Of a DNA stretch of 64,000 bases, positions 42,900 through 54,522 are shown piece after piece. A program made the translations under genes and the position numbers. The notes beneath the pieces are model-generated. The model made no database searches. It was not told the DNA's origin and saw nothing but the letters and a program-made list of their open reading frames with translations. Source of the DNA: Nectonema munidae (lineage: Eukaryota > Nematomorpha > Nectonematoida > Nectonematidae); NCBI GenBank assembly GCA_030549495.1, contig JAUIRK010000894.1, positions 310,001-374,000 on the forward strand, written 5' to 3'. Every line of letters starts with the position of its first letter. Position 1 is the stretch's first letter.

Positions 42900-45800
42900 G
42901 TAAATTTTTTCTTTTTTATATGATATATAATTATGATCATTTTATTTAGATTTCTTTATCTGAAACCATTTTGCACCTGAAAGCTAAAATTAATGATATT
43001 CCTATCGAAGAAATTAAGATTTTCTTTGAAGGAAGAATTTTAGATGGTGAGTTTTTATCTAATATATTCTTTTTTTTAGTTATAAAAAATGCTCTAGTTT
43101 AAATTCCTTCAGATACGGGATCATACATATCATAACTAATTAAAATAGCTTTTGAAACTGTTACTAAGCAGTATATTTCATTCTAGATGTTTTTCAATTC
43201 CAAACACAAAAAGAAGGTAAAGTATTAAATTTCCATACAAAAAAAAATTGCAGAGGTGTAGTGGATGATTATTTTATTTCAAATGCGAAATATACGTAAT
43301 ACTAACTTTGAAAACTGGTATTTTGTCACCCCCGTTTATTCGTGAAAACACCGGTACCAAACATCTTTCGCCGGTAACCAGAGAATTTCGAAAAAAATTT
43401 AGAACCAATAAATATAAAAATAAACAATTTAAAAATTTTAATTTTATTTTTATCATTAATAATAATTATAACATTTGGTTTATCACAATAGTTCGTATTC
43501 GTTTTTCAAAGAATTTGTTGAACGCGAAAGTGTTTTTTCTTCAAGGTATTTTTTATCCAAAATTCGTTCTGATTATCGCCAAAAAAATTTATAAAATCTA
43601 ATTTTTCGCATATTTTTATATCAATTCTATAGTATTAGACACTTTTGTGATGAGATTTATTATTTAATTGTAATATATTAAATGTTTACAGCTAATTATT
43701 GTCTTTTTGAAATAGTTATTCTTTGTATCATTGAGTAGTCGAATAAATACGTACTACGCATATAAAATAACTCGTTATTTACATATGATATGAGGTTGAA
43801 CATTGATAAAATGAAATTTGCTATTATTTTGAAATAAATAAATAAATAAAACCAGTAAAAATGTATTTTTCGGAAATTTACCGGCAAAAATCGCCAATGA
43901 TCCAATATGTTGCGCAAAACGATTCACTCAGTGACCCCTTCTCGACCTTCATGGATCTGCTTCGCGATCCCCTAAGACACCGCGGACTCCAATTTGAGAA
44001 TCGCTGGGCTAGGAGGTAGTGTTTCAATTAGAATTACAAACAACATAATTTTACTTGCCAAAATTTGTTTAGTTATGGTGGGATTGGGAGCTGACAGTGC
44101 AAATATAATGTCAGGTAATAATGGCGGTATGTTCATCGGACAAAAATTTTTAAAATTATTTAAAAAAATAGTTCGCTCCCCTCCTCAAAATTTTAAGGAA
44201 ACCCTGACAATAGGTTTTCAAAATTTTAAACATTAAGGTGCATTTAGAAATTGGTTGAGCACTTGTCAATAAACTATTATGCAGATTAAGGAAGAAATAT
44301 GAATAGTCAAAATCAGCGGTAGAGTGTTTTGTTTTCAATAAATTCTATCCAATCAACAATTTTAATCTGCCCATAGATTCCATGAAGATCGGTGATGTTC
44401 CCTTGAAAAATGGTTCGAAAGTCTTGCTTATCATCAAACCTGCCATCTTATCCCAGAAGAAATTTCAAATTGAAAGTATTTTGAGTTTGCTCAAGGAAAT
44501 GTTTTTAAAAAACTCCATATCCGAGCAAAGCACCACAACCGTCTTGAAGTCATTGCAAAAGGTGGTACCCTCTTTCTTCATTTAATCTCAATTGCTTCCT
44601 AAATCTACACAATAAGTCTTGCTAGAACAATACATGGCATAACAGTATATAATTACAAAAAAAGTTCTGAATAATTGATTTCATGATAACATCGAAACCG
44701 CATAAGGAAAATATAGCTCTGAGATAAAAAAGCTGTATTGTTTTTTTTGATTTCATTCAAATACACTGTTTCTTTTTCTGACCAATCAATGCAAGCCGTT
44801 GTTGATAAACGTATAGTTAGTAACTGTTTGAAACCATATGTGGCCTTTCCCCCTTTCCGACTCCTGGAAAAAGATAAGGGCTCTCAAAGGTCCAATAAAC
44901 ATGGGAGAGAAGCGATTAAAATCTAAAATGTAATCTCTACATTTGGCTTAACCCCTTGCATATTATACATAAATTTTTGTTTGAAAATGAAAAAGCCATT
45001 GTTTTGAATTACTAAAGAATTTATTTAAAGCGCTACTATTTATACACCATTTTTTAAATCAGGTCAAAAATTAAGGAACTTATATAGCAACTCTCACAAC
45101 TCACTCATATGGATAAAAAATCTTGATAAAGTTTTGGAATGGTAAATATCACCTTTATTCCTCTCAAAATACAAAATTTTTCTAAGTGATAGTATAATAT
45201 TTTCATTTCAATATAACTCATATGTTGTTAATGTCAAGCTAAATTATGAATATTTAAAATTCATCATTTTATTTCTGTCAAAATGTGATTTAATTTTGAT
45301 TTCTGAATAAACGCAACACTGTGCATTAGTGTGTACACAGACTATATTGCTAATGCTTTATATTTTTGTTGCATTATATCATTGTTATATATGTATCAAT
45401 ATTCAATATATATTCGTATTGTAAATATAAGTTATAATATAGTAGTTATTTGGTGACCTAATTATGTCAATCTATATCGATTGTTTGGCAAAGCTTCGAA
45501 GGCATTCGAAGTAGTTATTAAGTTCAGGAGTTATTAGTAGTTATATTATTGAGTGTTTTCCACACTGATTTCATTTTATATTTTTCCTTAGTTGCAAATT
45601 TAGGAGTCACAGGTGTTCTTATCCCTTCTTTTGTCACTTACAAATTTTTTATTTTTTAAATTTAATGGAAAAAGGAATCAACCTTGAATTAACCCATTAA
45701 CGCCCAATGTTCCTATTTTGGAACATAAGTAATTTCATCTTCGTCTGCTTTTTTCAATGACTTTGAATATAAATCGTCTGCGTTTTTTAGATATCGTCTG

Positions 45801-48800
45801 CTTTGCTTGGTCTTAAATGGGTTAAACGAGCGCTTGAACTTATTAATGCCGCTGAGGAAGCATCTCTTTATATAACGCCTCCTATTATTGAATCCAATAA
45901 TTTTGAAACGGATGATGAAAATTATAAGGAAAATGATATTTCAAACTTTTCACGTAATATGCTCGAAAGGGAAGCGGAAAATCTTTTTCATTCTGTTGAA
46001 GATGGCAAGGATACAATTTATGATTTAAATCTTGATTTTAATTTAGAGTCGTGGGTAGGAGGTGAAAATTTAAATTTAAATCTACTCCAAGCATATCAGA
46101 CTAATAAAAATAATTTTCCAAGCTCGAGTTTTTCATCTGAATCTACGTCTCAAGTATCTGATTTTTTTTTTAATGAGAAAAAATTGAAGAGAATCATTTG
46201 GTATTGATATTAAAGAACTAGAAGTTTTTTAAATAAATAAAAAAAAAAAAAAAATATTTGGAATGGGGAAAAAAAAAAAAAAAAAAAAATAAGTCAGTTG
46301 GTGGTTATGTCTTGTAAAAGATTTTCGCAAAAAAATACGTCTATTTTCACGATCGAATAAATTTAACTCAAGAATATGAGAGAGTAATAATGCTACACTT
46401 TTAAAAGTCAGACCAATTGTTGAGGATTTGAAATATTTTAAAAGATATTGTCCAGATTTTAAAAATTTTGATATAGATGAGAGTATGGGGCCTTATTATG
46501 CTGGTTATCGATCTGGGATTAAACAAGCAGTGAGGAATAAGCCAATGAGATTTGGTTATAAAGTCTTTTGTTTAAATACCGATTCAGGTTTTCTAAGAAA
46601 CTTTGAAATATACCAAGGTAAAAGTGGTATTCAAACTTTATACACCAAAGGGTTTGAAGTCGATGCCGGTATTGTTTTAGTCTTTTGGTTGAAAAATGCA
46701 AATATAAACACTTGTTTACTGATAACTTATTTTATTTCAATAAAACTTGTAAAAGAACTCACAAAACGGGAAGTTTTATTTACACGAGTAATAAGAAAAG
46801 ATCGATTAAAAAATTAGATGAAAGAGGTTCGTATGATGTCAAGGTTGAGACTTCAAAAATTTCTATAGTTTCTTGGAAGGAAAATCCAATTGTCAATGTT
46901 GCTTCTAGTGTTTCAAGTGTACATACATTAAAAAAACTAAAAGATGGTGCGTCTCTTCAAGAAAAAAATAGATATAGACTTTCCCAATTCAGTGTATTTA
47001 TATAATCAAAATATGTGTTTAACGGATTCAATGAATTATATATTTTCATTATACAGACCTGTAATTCGCTCTAAAAATGGCATTTTCTATTTGTGATATT
47101 GATGATACAGGCTTCTTTATACAACGCGTATATACTATTTAAAAAAAGTGTAATATGTTTGTCACATCGTAAGGAAAAAAGAAAAAGATGTGCATTGTGT
47201 AAATTACAAACGTGTTTTTTTGTTCAAAATGTGATGTTGCGCTTTTTATAAATTTTTGTTGACTTTTTATCGTTCTAATAACTTCAAATTTGTATACATA
47301 AACTCATAATAAATACTTAACCAAAAACAAGCTCAATGTTTATTGACAACAGAAGGAAAATTACATAAAACGAATCTCAAAACTGATAAAATTTTATAAT
47401 AAATCTAACAAAAGCAATATTTTCAATTTTAAATATATCTTTAGATCTAAAGTATACAATTATTTTTAGAATTTTATATTATGATATGTTTTATAATACA
47501 TGTGCAGTGCATGCAACATTTTCTAAACCTTAATTTGTGAACATATGTTATAATACTGTCTAGCAATTTTTAATTTTCAAAAAATTACTAGGCTAAGAGT
47601 AGCTGGCTTTTGGTAATTTGGGTGCGCTGATTCCGAATCTGAAAACCTTTTTTCTCTATCGGGTCTCAATTTTTCGTAAATCGCTTTTTGGACCAAATAC
47701 TATAATATAGTTTAACTTAATTAATTTAAATGATTTTAACCCATTTAAGACCAAGCAAAGCAGACGACTTTAGTAATTCCTATTAAATTCCATCTGCAAG
47801 AATTCGTCTGCGTTCCCTTTGTGAACATTGGTCGTAAATGGGTTAAATGAAAATTTTAATGATTGTTTACCATATTTTATTAACCCATTTACGGCCAATG
47901 TTACTATTTTGGAATATAAGTAATTTCATCTTCGTCTGCTTTTTCAATGACTGAATATAAATCGTCTGCGTTTTTTAGATATCGTCTGCTTTGCTTGGCC
48001 TTAAATGGGTTAATATACAGCTATATTTAGATTTGCAAAGAAAATATTCGATTTTAATTATTTACTCTTACGATTTTACATGATAAAATGTTTCAAAAAG
48101 TTGTACAAATAACTAAAATTGCAAGAAAAAGGCATAAACGAAACAAATATAACTTGTGAGCTGTCTTTAACGGTACTTAGGATTATTCTTATGCTTGCTA
48201 CCGGGCTCATTACGTTGTAGACTACTCCAAATAAAGTCTGCCAACATAGCCGGGCTCCACTTTTCTTTGTAACGAGTTTCCATTGCAGCTATGCCTTGAA
48301 TTTGTTCACCGTGTTCATCACTTAGATCTGATGGATTTTCTAGAAAATATGAAAGATGGGAGTGGAGAAAATGGATCTTTTGCGACATGTTAAATCCCAA
48401 TCTCTGATACGATTTGATCAAATCAGCTACTAAAACTTCATAATCCGCAGACTTATGCTTCCCCAAAAAACGATTGCATACTCGCTTGAAACTAACCCAT
48501 GCTGCTAGTCCCAGTTCAGTCATAGTATCATCAAAAGCGTCAAGCATAAGTTTTCAAATGTGTGGAGCAACAAATACACCTTCCTTTACGTTTGCATCAC
48601 TTAATTTGGGAAACTTTTCTTTCATATACTTAAAAGCAGGTTTTCTAGGGCTTTTACAAATTGCTTGATTAACCCTAATTTAATATGCAATGAAGGGAGA
48701 ATGATTTTTTCTTTTTCCACTAGTGGTTCTCGAATGACGTTGTGGGAGCCTGGCGTACCGCCGTCTCTTGGTTCCCATTCTGAACGTATGTAATGTTCTT

Positions 48801-51800
48801 TTTTGCGCGGCTATCCCATCTGCAAAGGAAACACATATATTTTGTGAAACCTAATTGAAGTCCACCCAAAATTGCAACCACTTTTAAATCACAACAGATT
48901 TGCCATTTATGCTCTTTGTACTTTATCTTTTCTAGAATAAATGCCAAATCTTCGTAATTCTCTTTTAAAACCACCGGATGGGCAACTGAAATCGATGGTA
49001 GGCCGTTTTCATCATGCAGGAGTACAGCTTTTGTTGAAGAATTGATATACAGTCTCGATTCTGTAGGGTCGTAGCTGAAATTCAAATCCATGAACAGTCC
49101 AAGAATGTTATACAATATGACAAATTGTTTTCTAATGAAAATCTATGTACAAAGTCATCAGAACGCGATCTGAACTTACTTACTCGAACATCTTTATGCA
49201 GCAAATTCTTTTCTTGTAGTCGCGAAGCTAACACTTCATTCTGATGTTTTGTTAAATTCAGATCTCTCACGGCGCCTTTTCTAGAACCATTTGCCCATTT
49301 CGATATAGCAAGGAAGCAAAAAGAACAGCATATATGTGGTGTCCATTTCTTGTCTTGATCTCCCACTTCAATGTGGGAATATAGTTTATAAAGTTTTTTG
49401 ACGTATTTTGATATTTTTCGTTTATAAGCCTTTGTTGATAAACATCCACAAATAAAACAAAAATTACTCGGATTGTTTTTATAAGTTCCTCTATGCATTT
49501 TTATTTATGTGAGTATTATACCTAGCTGAAAATAAAAAAAAGATATATACATGTTAGATATATTAGGTAATTATGAAACTGACGTGCAAGTGTCAAATTT
49601 ACATAATAATGTAAAAATTTCAATCACGATTCACAAAACATTGAGACCTAATAGCCAAAAATGTCTGTCATTTTCGTAATCTACGCAAAATATTACCCCA
49701 GAAAAGGTCCTTCTCTGCTCAGTAATTTTTTGGTTGTTGGACAGTATTAACGCTTTTTAAAAACGTTATTTTTTTGATTTTTAGCGAATAAAATAACTCT
49801 AGAGAAAAGTATTTTATGATTCACAATAAATAAACAAAATTTTTTTTTAGCCAAGAAATTTCTCTTTATTTTCTTAATCTACAAAAATTCGAAAAATACT
49901 ATCAATTTATCAAAAACCCGTTTATAATCTCGATTAGTAATCTGGCCTCAGAAGACTTTATAATTAAAAACAGTTTATTGATTTGGTTAATGATTGAGGA
50001 GGTGCAAAACATGTGTTTCTGAAATATCTCATAGCGATTTGGGAGAGTCCTATTGCTCTGAAAGCTGATTCGATTTGCCACTACATATGCGTGTGAGCAA
50101 GTGTTTTGCATGCAACTTGCCATTCAAACCAAATTCCAAAACAGATTGGAAGAGAGTAATTATATGGGAGTTAATTTGGCCAAAACAGCCAAATTTATAA
50201 CTGGTTTAGACGAAGCAGATGCCGTCCATCCCATTGAGATTTGAATTGTTAAGACAATTTTTTAGTACAGTAGAAAATTATAGTTAGCCCGCTACGCCGA
50301 AATTTTTAGAAAGTTTCTGATCTTTAAACTCAACAAGGGAACAAAATCATTCTTATATGATAGATCTCATCAGATGTAATTAAGTCTTTATTCCTCATTA
50401 TTGCCATTTACCAGTTATTGAAACGGATAGTCACAGTCAATCTGTATAGTCTGTTAGATATGCTATACTCTTTAACCAAGTGAAGGTTTTATACCATGCC
50501 TCTAACAATGATCTTTTTTTGTAAATTTTTAGGGAGCTGAATTTTTGGTTGAACCGATTTTATATTTGGTGTTCGAAGGTTAAACATGTCTTGTCTTCTA
50601 AAGACCACATCGAAAGGGTTGTATTAGAGGTCTCATTAGTAATACAATCACTCATTTATTCGACAACCCCACTATCCAATCCAATATTGATTAGGAGCTA
50701 AATATTTCTCAGCCTCTCATCTCACTAATTGTCAACATGCCTAGTTCATATCAAATGAAATGATTACTTTGTACTGAAATGCATCGTTGCTTAAAATTAA
50801 ATTTTAAAGTTTTTGGCAACGAAATGTTACCAAGTTTGATTAGTAACACAGAAAAATAAAGAATCATCTTCATATTCTATCCACACATATATTCAGTCAG
50901 TAAAGTTTGAAAATTTACTTAAGATATGAGTCTATGAGTTGACAGATATGTAGCCGTGAATTTAAATTTAGACATTTTAAATAGAAATTGATGATTTAAA
51001 ATTTTTGGAAGAAATATGCAAACTTTAAATTTATATATAGCTATTCCAATCCCTAAGTTATACGCTAAAAATGAAATTATTTGTACTGTTTTATTAACAA
51101 AAATTTTAAACAAAGGGTAAAAACATTGCTAACTATTCTAAGAAATTTTGATAAAAAAACTAAAACATTAAAAAAACGAATATCTAAGGTGATTATTTAA
51201 ATTAGTCCTGCTCCAGAATAAAGGAGATATAAGGCAAAGAAGTTCGATGGAAATAAAGAGAACTTACACACAAATAATAAGTTTAAAAGAAATAAAAATA
51301 ACAGAATATTTTGTATTTTCCAATATTTTCGATTAAAAAGTACAAGTATATATTTTAACATAAGAAAGATTATTCTATATATTTTTTTTATATATGTTTA
51401 GGGAATTAAAAAACAGAAAAATTATTCAGATATTACACTATTTGAAACCTTATCTGGATATTTCATAGTAATAAAGACTTCAAAGAATTTTTGCACTTAG
51501 TAAAGATATAAAAATGAAAGTATTTTATACCACTAATAGTAATTTTACGAAAAGTTGTACGATGTTTAATAGATGGAATATGAATGTTATTGTTGTTTCA
51601 GGTTGAGTAGCTATATAAAGAAGAGCTGAGACCGAACAACCAAGATAAAAAAAATTTACATACAAAACACGAAAAATCAATTGAAGAACACGATCTTTTT
51701 TCCTTTCACTTTCTCGTATTCAAACATGTGTTAGCACTGCGAGAGAAACCCGTTTACATGTTCTTTGTGTTATCTTGTTAAGGATTTGTCAAATGGCTTT

Positions 51801-51902
51801 GCAAATGCTAATCTGGATGTGCTCGAAAAGATGTGCGAAACTTACCTCCTCAGCAATGACTCAAAAGTCCAATCAAAATGGAAAGTGTCCATTGCAAGTT
51901 AG
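42843..51902 (+). CDS. UBL4A/Get5-like ubiquitin-like protein, 4 exons
   Basis: Exons 42843-42899, 42950-43046, 44377-44561 and 51783-51902 join in frame to 459 nt (152 aa), against 157 aa in human UBL4A. UBL4A/Get5 works in the cytosol in tail-anchored membrane protein targeting, as part of the BAG6-UBL4A-GET4 complex in animals. Residues 1-73 form a ubiquitin fold. Beta strands NITAKILF and YHINISL lead to helix LSETILHLKAKI, IKIFFEGRILDD matches RLLFKGKALAD, and GSKVLLIIKP matches NSKLNLVVKP at the same residue number. Residues about 83-140 (SILSLLKEMF, VLKSLQKDLSNGFANANLDV then LEKMCETYLL) align with the TUGS helices of UBL4A that bind BAG6. The start at 42843 gives a strong donor AAT|gtaaat and the right phase and length. 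The product is well supported by the alignment; exon 1 is inferred. Confidence 0.85.
42950..43046 (+). CDS. UBL4A-like exon 2
   Basis: Acceptor cattttatttag|ATT, donor AGATG|gtgagt, phases 0-1, residues 20-51. Contains ISLSETILHLKAKIN and IPIEEIKIFFEGRILD, the helix and third strand of the ubiquitin fold. Confidence 0.88.
43047..44376 (+). other. UBL4A-like intron 2
   Basis: A 1.3 kb intron. Just before 44006 it carries the end of a hAT-type element (listed). No further gene seen. Confidence 0.8.
43925..44006. mobile_element. hAT-type element end
   Basis: The reverse complement starts CAGCGATTCTCAAATTGGAG, followed by ccgcggtg and ggggatcgcgaagcagatcc, a phrase typical of hAT (Charlie-like) element ends. 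The other end was not identified. Confidence 0.5.
44377..44561 (+). CDS. UBL4A-like exon 3
   Basis: Acceptor ctgcccatag|AT, donor CAAAAG|gtggta, phases 1-0, residues 52-113. Completes the Ubl domain (LKNGSKVLLIIKP) and starts the C-terminal helices (FQIESILSLLKEMF, TTTVLKSLQK). Confidence 0.9.
45665..47030 (+). mobile_element. piggyBac-like transposase remnant (family A), copy 2
   Basis: Coding pieces on the plus strand. An N-terminal start ATG GAA AAA GGA at 45665 is interrupted after about eight codons by a MITE (45689-45825). ALELINAAEEASLYITPPII and an acidic segment follow to 46207. At 46428-46817 is the catalytic part (YFKRYCPDFKNFDIDESMGP, IKQAVRNKPMRFGYKVFCLN, FEIYQGKSGIQ). At 46685-47005 a TDNLFYF frame continues. 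It shares these blocks with 25620-27165 on the minus strand. A (A)n stretch with ttggaatgggg at about 46236-46290 splits the frames; at least two frame changes make it inactive. Confidence 0.75.
45689..45825 (+). mobile_element. TTAA MITE (piggyBac type), copy 2
   Basis: Begins TTAACCCATTAACG and ends CTTAAATGGGTTAA, 137 bp. It carries three TCGTCTGC octamers (near 45741, 45774 and 45795) and ggaacataagtaatttcatc. It sits inside the N-terminal coding part of the piggyBac remnant, at a TTAA site. Confidence 0.85.
47736..47846 (-). mobile_element. TTAA MITE (piggyBac type), copy 3
   Basis: Begins TTAACCCATTTAAGACCAAG and ends GAACATTGGTCGTAAATGGG with TTAA, in reverse orientation to copies 2 and 4. 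It is 111 bp, with part of the centre missing or changed. Confidence 0.8.
47880..48013 (+). mobile_element. TTAA MITE (piggyBac type), copy 4
   Basis: Begins TTAACCCATTTACGGCCAAT and ends TTGGCCTTAAATGGGTTAA, 134 bp, with near-perfect inverted ends of about 19 bp. Interior as in copy 2 with three TCGTCTGC octamers. It lies 33 bp from copy 3 and in opposite sense. Confidence 0.85.
48165..49498 (-). pseudogene. Cys-rich ORF of an uncharacterised repetitive family
   Basis: Minus-strand coding sequence over three frames. At 49082-49498 (start ATG at 49498) are NFCFICGCLS and PHICCSFCFLAISKWANGS, a Cys-rich zinc-binding-like N-terminus, then LTKHQNEVLASRLQEKNLLH. At 48720-49115 are AVLLHDENGLPSISVAH and KYKEHKWQICCDLKVVAIL, then GFTKYMCFLCRWDSRAKK. 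At 48545-48719 is LPSLHIKLGLIKQFVKA in broken form. At 48167-48547 is KIHFLHSHLSYFLENPSDLS and a C-terminal ETRYKEKWSPAMLADFIWSS. I recognise this as a family recurring in arthropod and cnidarian predicted proteins; I do not know its function or transposon class. The frame changes suggest a dead copy. Confidence 0.6.
51783..51902 (+). CDS. UBL4A-like exon 4 and stop
   Basis: Acceptor gtgttatcttgttaag|GAT, residues 114-152, stop TAG at 51900-51902. DLSNGFANANLDVLEKMCET then YLL matches RDYERSLSRLTLDDIERLAS then RFL of UBL4A; the tail ends KWKVSIAS. Confidence 0.9.
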   Translation, partial: DLSNGFANANLDVLEKMCETYLLSNDSKVQSKWKVSIAS

Positions 51903-51976
51903 ATGTGCAATTAAGTATAAACAGATTAAACAGTATAAAAGTTGTCTCTAAGTGTGAAAATATTTTTACCTTTTTA

Positions 51977-51982
51977 AATAAA
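51977..51982 (+). terminator. Poly(A) signal AATAAA of the UBL4A-like gene
   Basis: AATAAA 75 bp after the TAG stop of the UBL4A-like gene. Confidence 0.65.
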
Positions 51983-53095
51983 ATAGCATTATATGATTTT
52001 ATTTGTTATTTCATCAATACTCTGGCCCCAAAAGTTTCCTACTTTTTGAAATAAATTATAATATAGCTAATTAAAATTATATTATAGTAATGTTACTTGC
52101 AACAACAACTTTTATCATGTGACTTTTTGTAGACAAACGTACACGCATATTAAAAAAAAGCACATATGTATCATATCAATTAAATTATTTGAGTCAATTA
52201 AAAAAATAGAGTAAAAGTGGTTTTATTTATAGCATAATTAATTTTATTGAATTTTTTTTATATCAATATAAAGTATTCCTTAGCTATATGACTAGGTATG
52301 CTTTGATATGAGTTTATAGAAAATCACTCTTGTCCCATAAATTGAAACAATGTACTATATTTGAAAGTACTCATCGCTTTTGCCTATTGAAATAAGATTT
52401 ATATTTGGATCTAGTTTTATAGTCGATTCGAATGACATATTTTGAAAGGTGCATACAACTTTAAAATCACAATAAATTTAAGTTGATCATCTTTGGAAGA
52501 AGCTAATCATCCTTCAACTATTTAGTTAATCAGCACTGCCATTATTGACATTAGATTTGGGCAGAAGGCCTTGATTTTAATCCAAAAACATGACATCAAC
52601 TTTCACAAATCAATATAAAGCACTAAAAGAGTATTTTGATTAGTTAAAAATGTATCATAGAAATATGAAATCAAAATTAGAAGCTTCATTAGGAAAATTG
52701 TGTTAAGTTCCTTGTAGGGAAGAAATGTCGCTTTCTCATTTGGGAATAACTGATCAATAGATTTGTAGAAAAAATTTGTAATTTAAACACTTACGGTGTA
52801 AGCAAACTTGATCTCAACTCTCAAGTTATATTTAGTAGCGTTTTTGTTGCATTCTTATTGGTGATATAAGATAGAATCATCAATTATATCACGAAGGAAA
52901 AAAATTAGTTTATTTTTCTGGCTAAAATATATATAAGCAAATTAACAGCTTATTAGGCATTTGATATACAGCTTTCAATACTTTTATATGGATTTACAAA
53001 AATACTGTCAATAGGTCGATTTACTTAATATTGAAAATGAATATGACCACAAATTAGCCAGGTGTAAACAGCAATCACAATTTAAGCCTAGACTG

Positions 53096-53321
53096 CAGTG
53101 ATTCTCAACTGCGTCTATCAACAAGTCAACATTTATTGATTTATGAATAATATGCTTTATTAATTTTATGATATACAGTGTAAGTAACTAGAATACTATT
53201 TCAGAGTTAATTAAAATACGCTTTTTATAAAAACCGATTTTATGTTCTTGATGCGGCCCTCTAGTGAAATCTTGGTACTTAGTTTGGCCCGTTGTTAAAA
53301 AAAAAAGGTTTACAACCACTG
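53096..53321. mobile_element. hAT-type MITE (CAGTGATTCTCAAC ends)
   Basis: Left CAGTGATTCTCAACTGCG and reverse-complemented right CAGTGGTTGTAAACC are hAT-like ends. The interior has tgatgcggccctctagtg and gtttggcccg, words often seen in hAT (Charlie-like) MITEs. 226 bp, non-coding. Confidence 0.6.
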
Positions 53322-54032
53322 GTCAGGAGTGACAAATATTTTCAGATGGATAAGTTGAATTTAAAATATTAAAAAAATATATTTTCGCACCACAGGCAAA
53401 ATCTTTCGAGTCACACCAAAATTTGGTTTTGATTACAATATCTAACCTAGAAATCATGCAAGTTGAATGCATTTTTATAAAAAAATAAATAAATAACACC
53501 TTCAGATTTGCAATCAACTATTTTGTGGGTTCACCTGATAATTTTGTAAAAAAATATTTTACATCTTCGCGAAAAAATGGTCGAAACGAATAAAAAAAAG
53601 CTTTTCATGAATAAGGTTAAAAGGATAGGAGTCGAAGCTTTAGTATAACTAAGCCGTCTGTTTTCGTAGAACTGATTATACTTTTCTTACCCATGTCTGA
53701 CTACTTAGCACGTGACGATACCAACATTTATTGCATGTTTCGGCCATAGAATTAAACTTTTCTATTAATAAATCTTATTATTTTTATAGAGTATTTTTGG
53801 TTCTAACTTATATTTTTCCTCAATATTTTAATTTGGAAACAAAACCATATGGGCACTTAGAGTTGATGTCGTTTCTGATTATAATTAGAATCACGCAAAT
53901 TCCTAAAATGGTAATCAAAATCATATTTTTTTTAAAAGCCCAAAATCAGACTCTCTCACAAATTGCAGCGTTGGAAGCTTCGCTGGTATATATCAGGAGA
54001 ACGAGAAAGGTTTACATTTACAGAACGGCCAA

Positions 54033-54079
54033 TTTTAAAAAGTCCCATGACTGACCGTTATAGAAAGGTTTTACTGTAT
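54033..54079. mobile_element. Tigger-type terminus fragment
   Basis: Reverse complement reads TACAGTAAAACCTTTCTATA then ACGGTCAGTCATGGGAC, the standard end of Tigger-like elements. No partner end was found nearby. Confidence 0.45.
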
Positions 54080-54282
54080 ATGGATATTTTAGCGAATCAT
54101 GCATCAACACAGATGATTATCCATTAAGTTACTGGAAAATATGTTTTTTTAGCAATCACATCAGAATTAGAAGCGTTATTTTGAGAATCAGAATTTTAAA
54201 AATAATCAAAGTTGTAATTAAAAAATCAGAGAATCTGAATCATTATTACCTAGAATCGGCACTAGAGACTCATGGAGGCACT

Positions 54283-54395
54283 CTTTTAATCCAAAACAAA
54301 CGTAGGAGTTGGTTTTAATTATTTGGAGTCAGAGTCGGGTTTTTAAGGTGTTTGGAATCGAAGTCCCCCCAACTCGCAGACCCTCTTTTTGAGGG
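54283..54395 (+). repeat. GGAGTC-type degenerate repeat, copy 2
   Basis: Phrases gtaggagttggttttaat, ggagtcagagtcgggttttt and ggaatcgaagtcccccc resemble those at 33770-34108. Confidence 0.5.
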
Positions 54396-54522
54396 AAATA
54401 CAAAAGTGTGGAGTGTCTCAGTCAGGTAGAGAAAAAATTTCATTTAAAAAAATACACAAAAGTGCTGAAAGTAAAAAGTTCGTATCACCAAAGAAAACAA
54501 AGTAATGTAAAAAAGTGGAATA

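Larger units (their letters stand above)
44562..51782 (+). other. UBL4A-like intron 3, transposon-rich
   Basis: A 7.2 kb intron with a piggyBac remnant, three TTAA MITE copies and a minus-strand Cys-rich coding sequence (listed separately). From about 49500 to 51782 I see only AT-rich sequence. Confidence 0.8.
51983..54522. other. Stretch after the UBL4A-like gene
   Basis: Mostly AT-rich with nothing recognised, apart from the hAT MITE at 53096-53321, a single Tigger-like end at about 54033-54079 and the GGAGTC repeat at 54283-54395. Confidence 0.75.

Noticed and set aside
43187-43217. Small exon-like stretch after cattctag
   Set aside because: Exon 2 joins directly to 44377 with exact UBL4A register; inserting this piece would break the conserved GRILDD-SMKIGD alignment.
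44067-44114. Exon-like stretch ending TGTCAG|gtaata
   Set aside because: Same reason as the preceding piece, and it lies beside a hAT element end.
53731-54054. 107-codon open frame
   Set aside because: It runs through a Tigger-type terminus and has no protein motif; chance frame.
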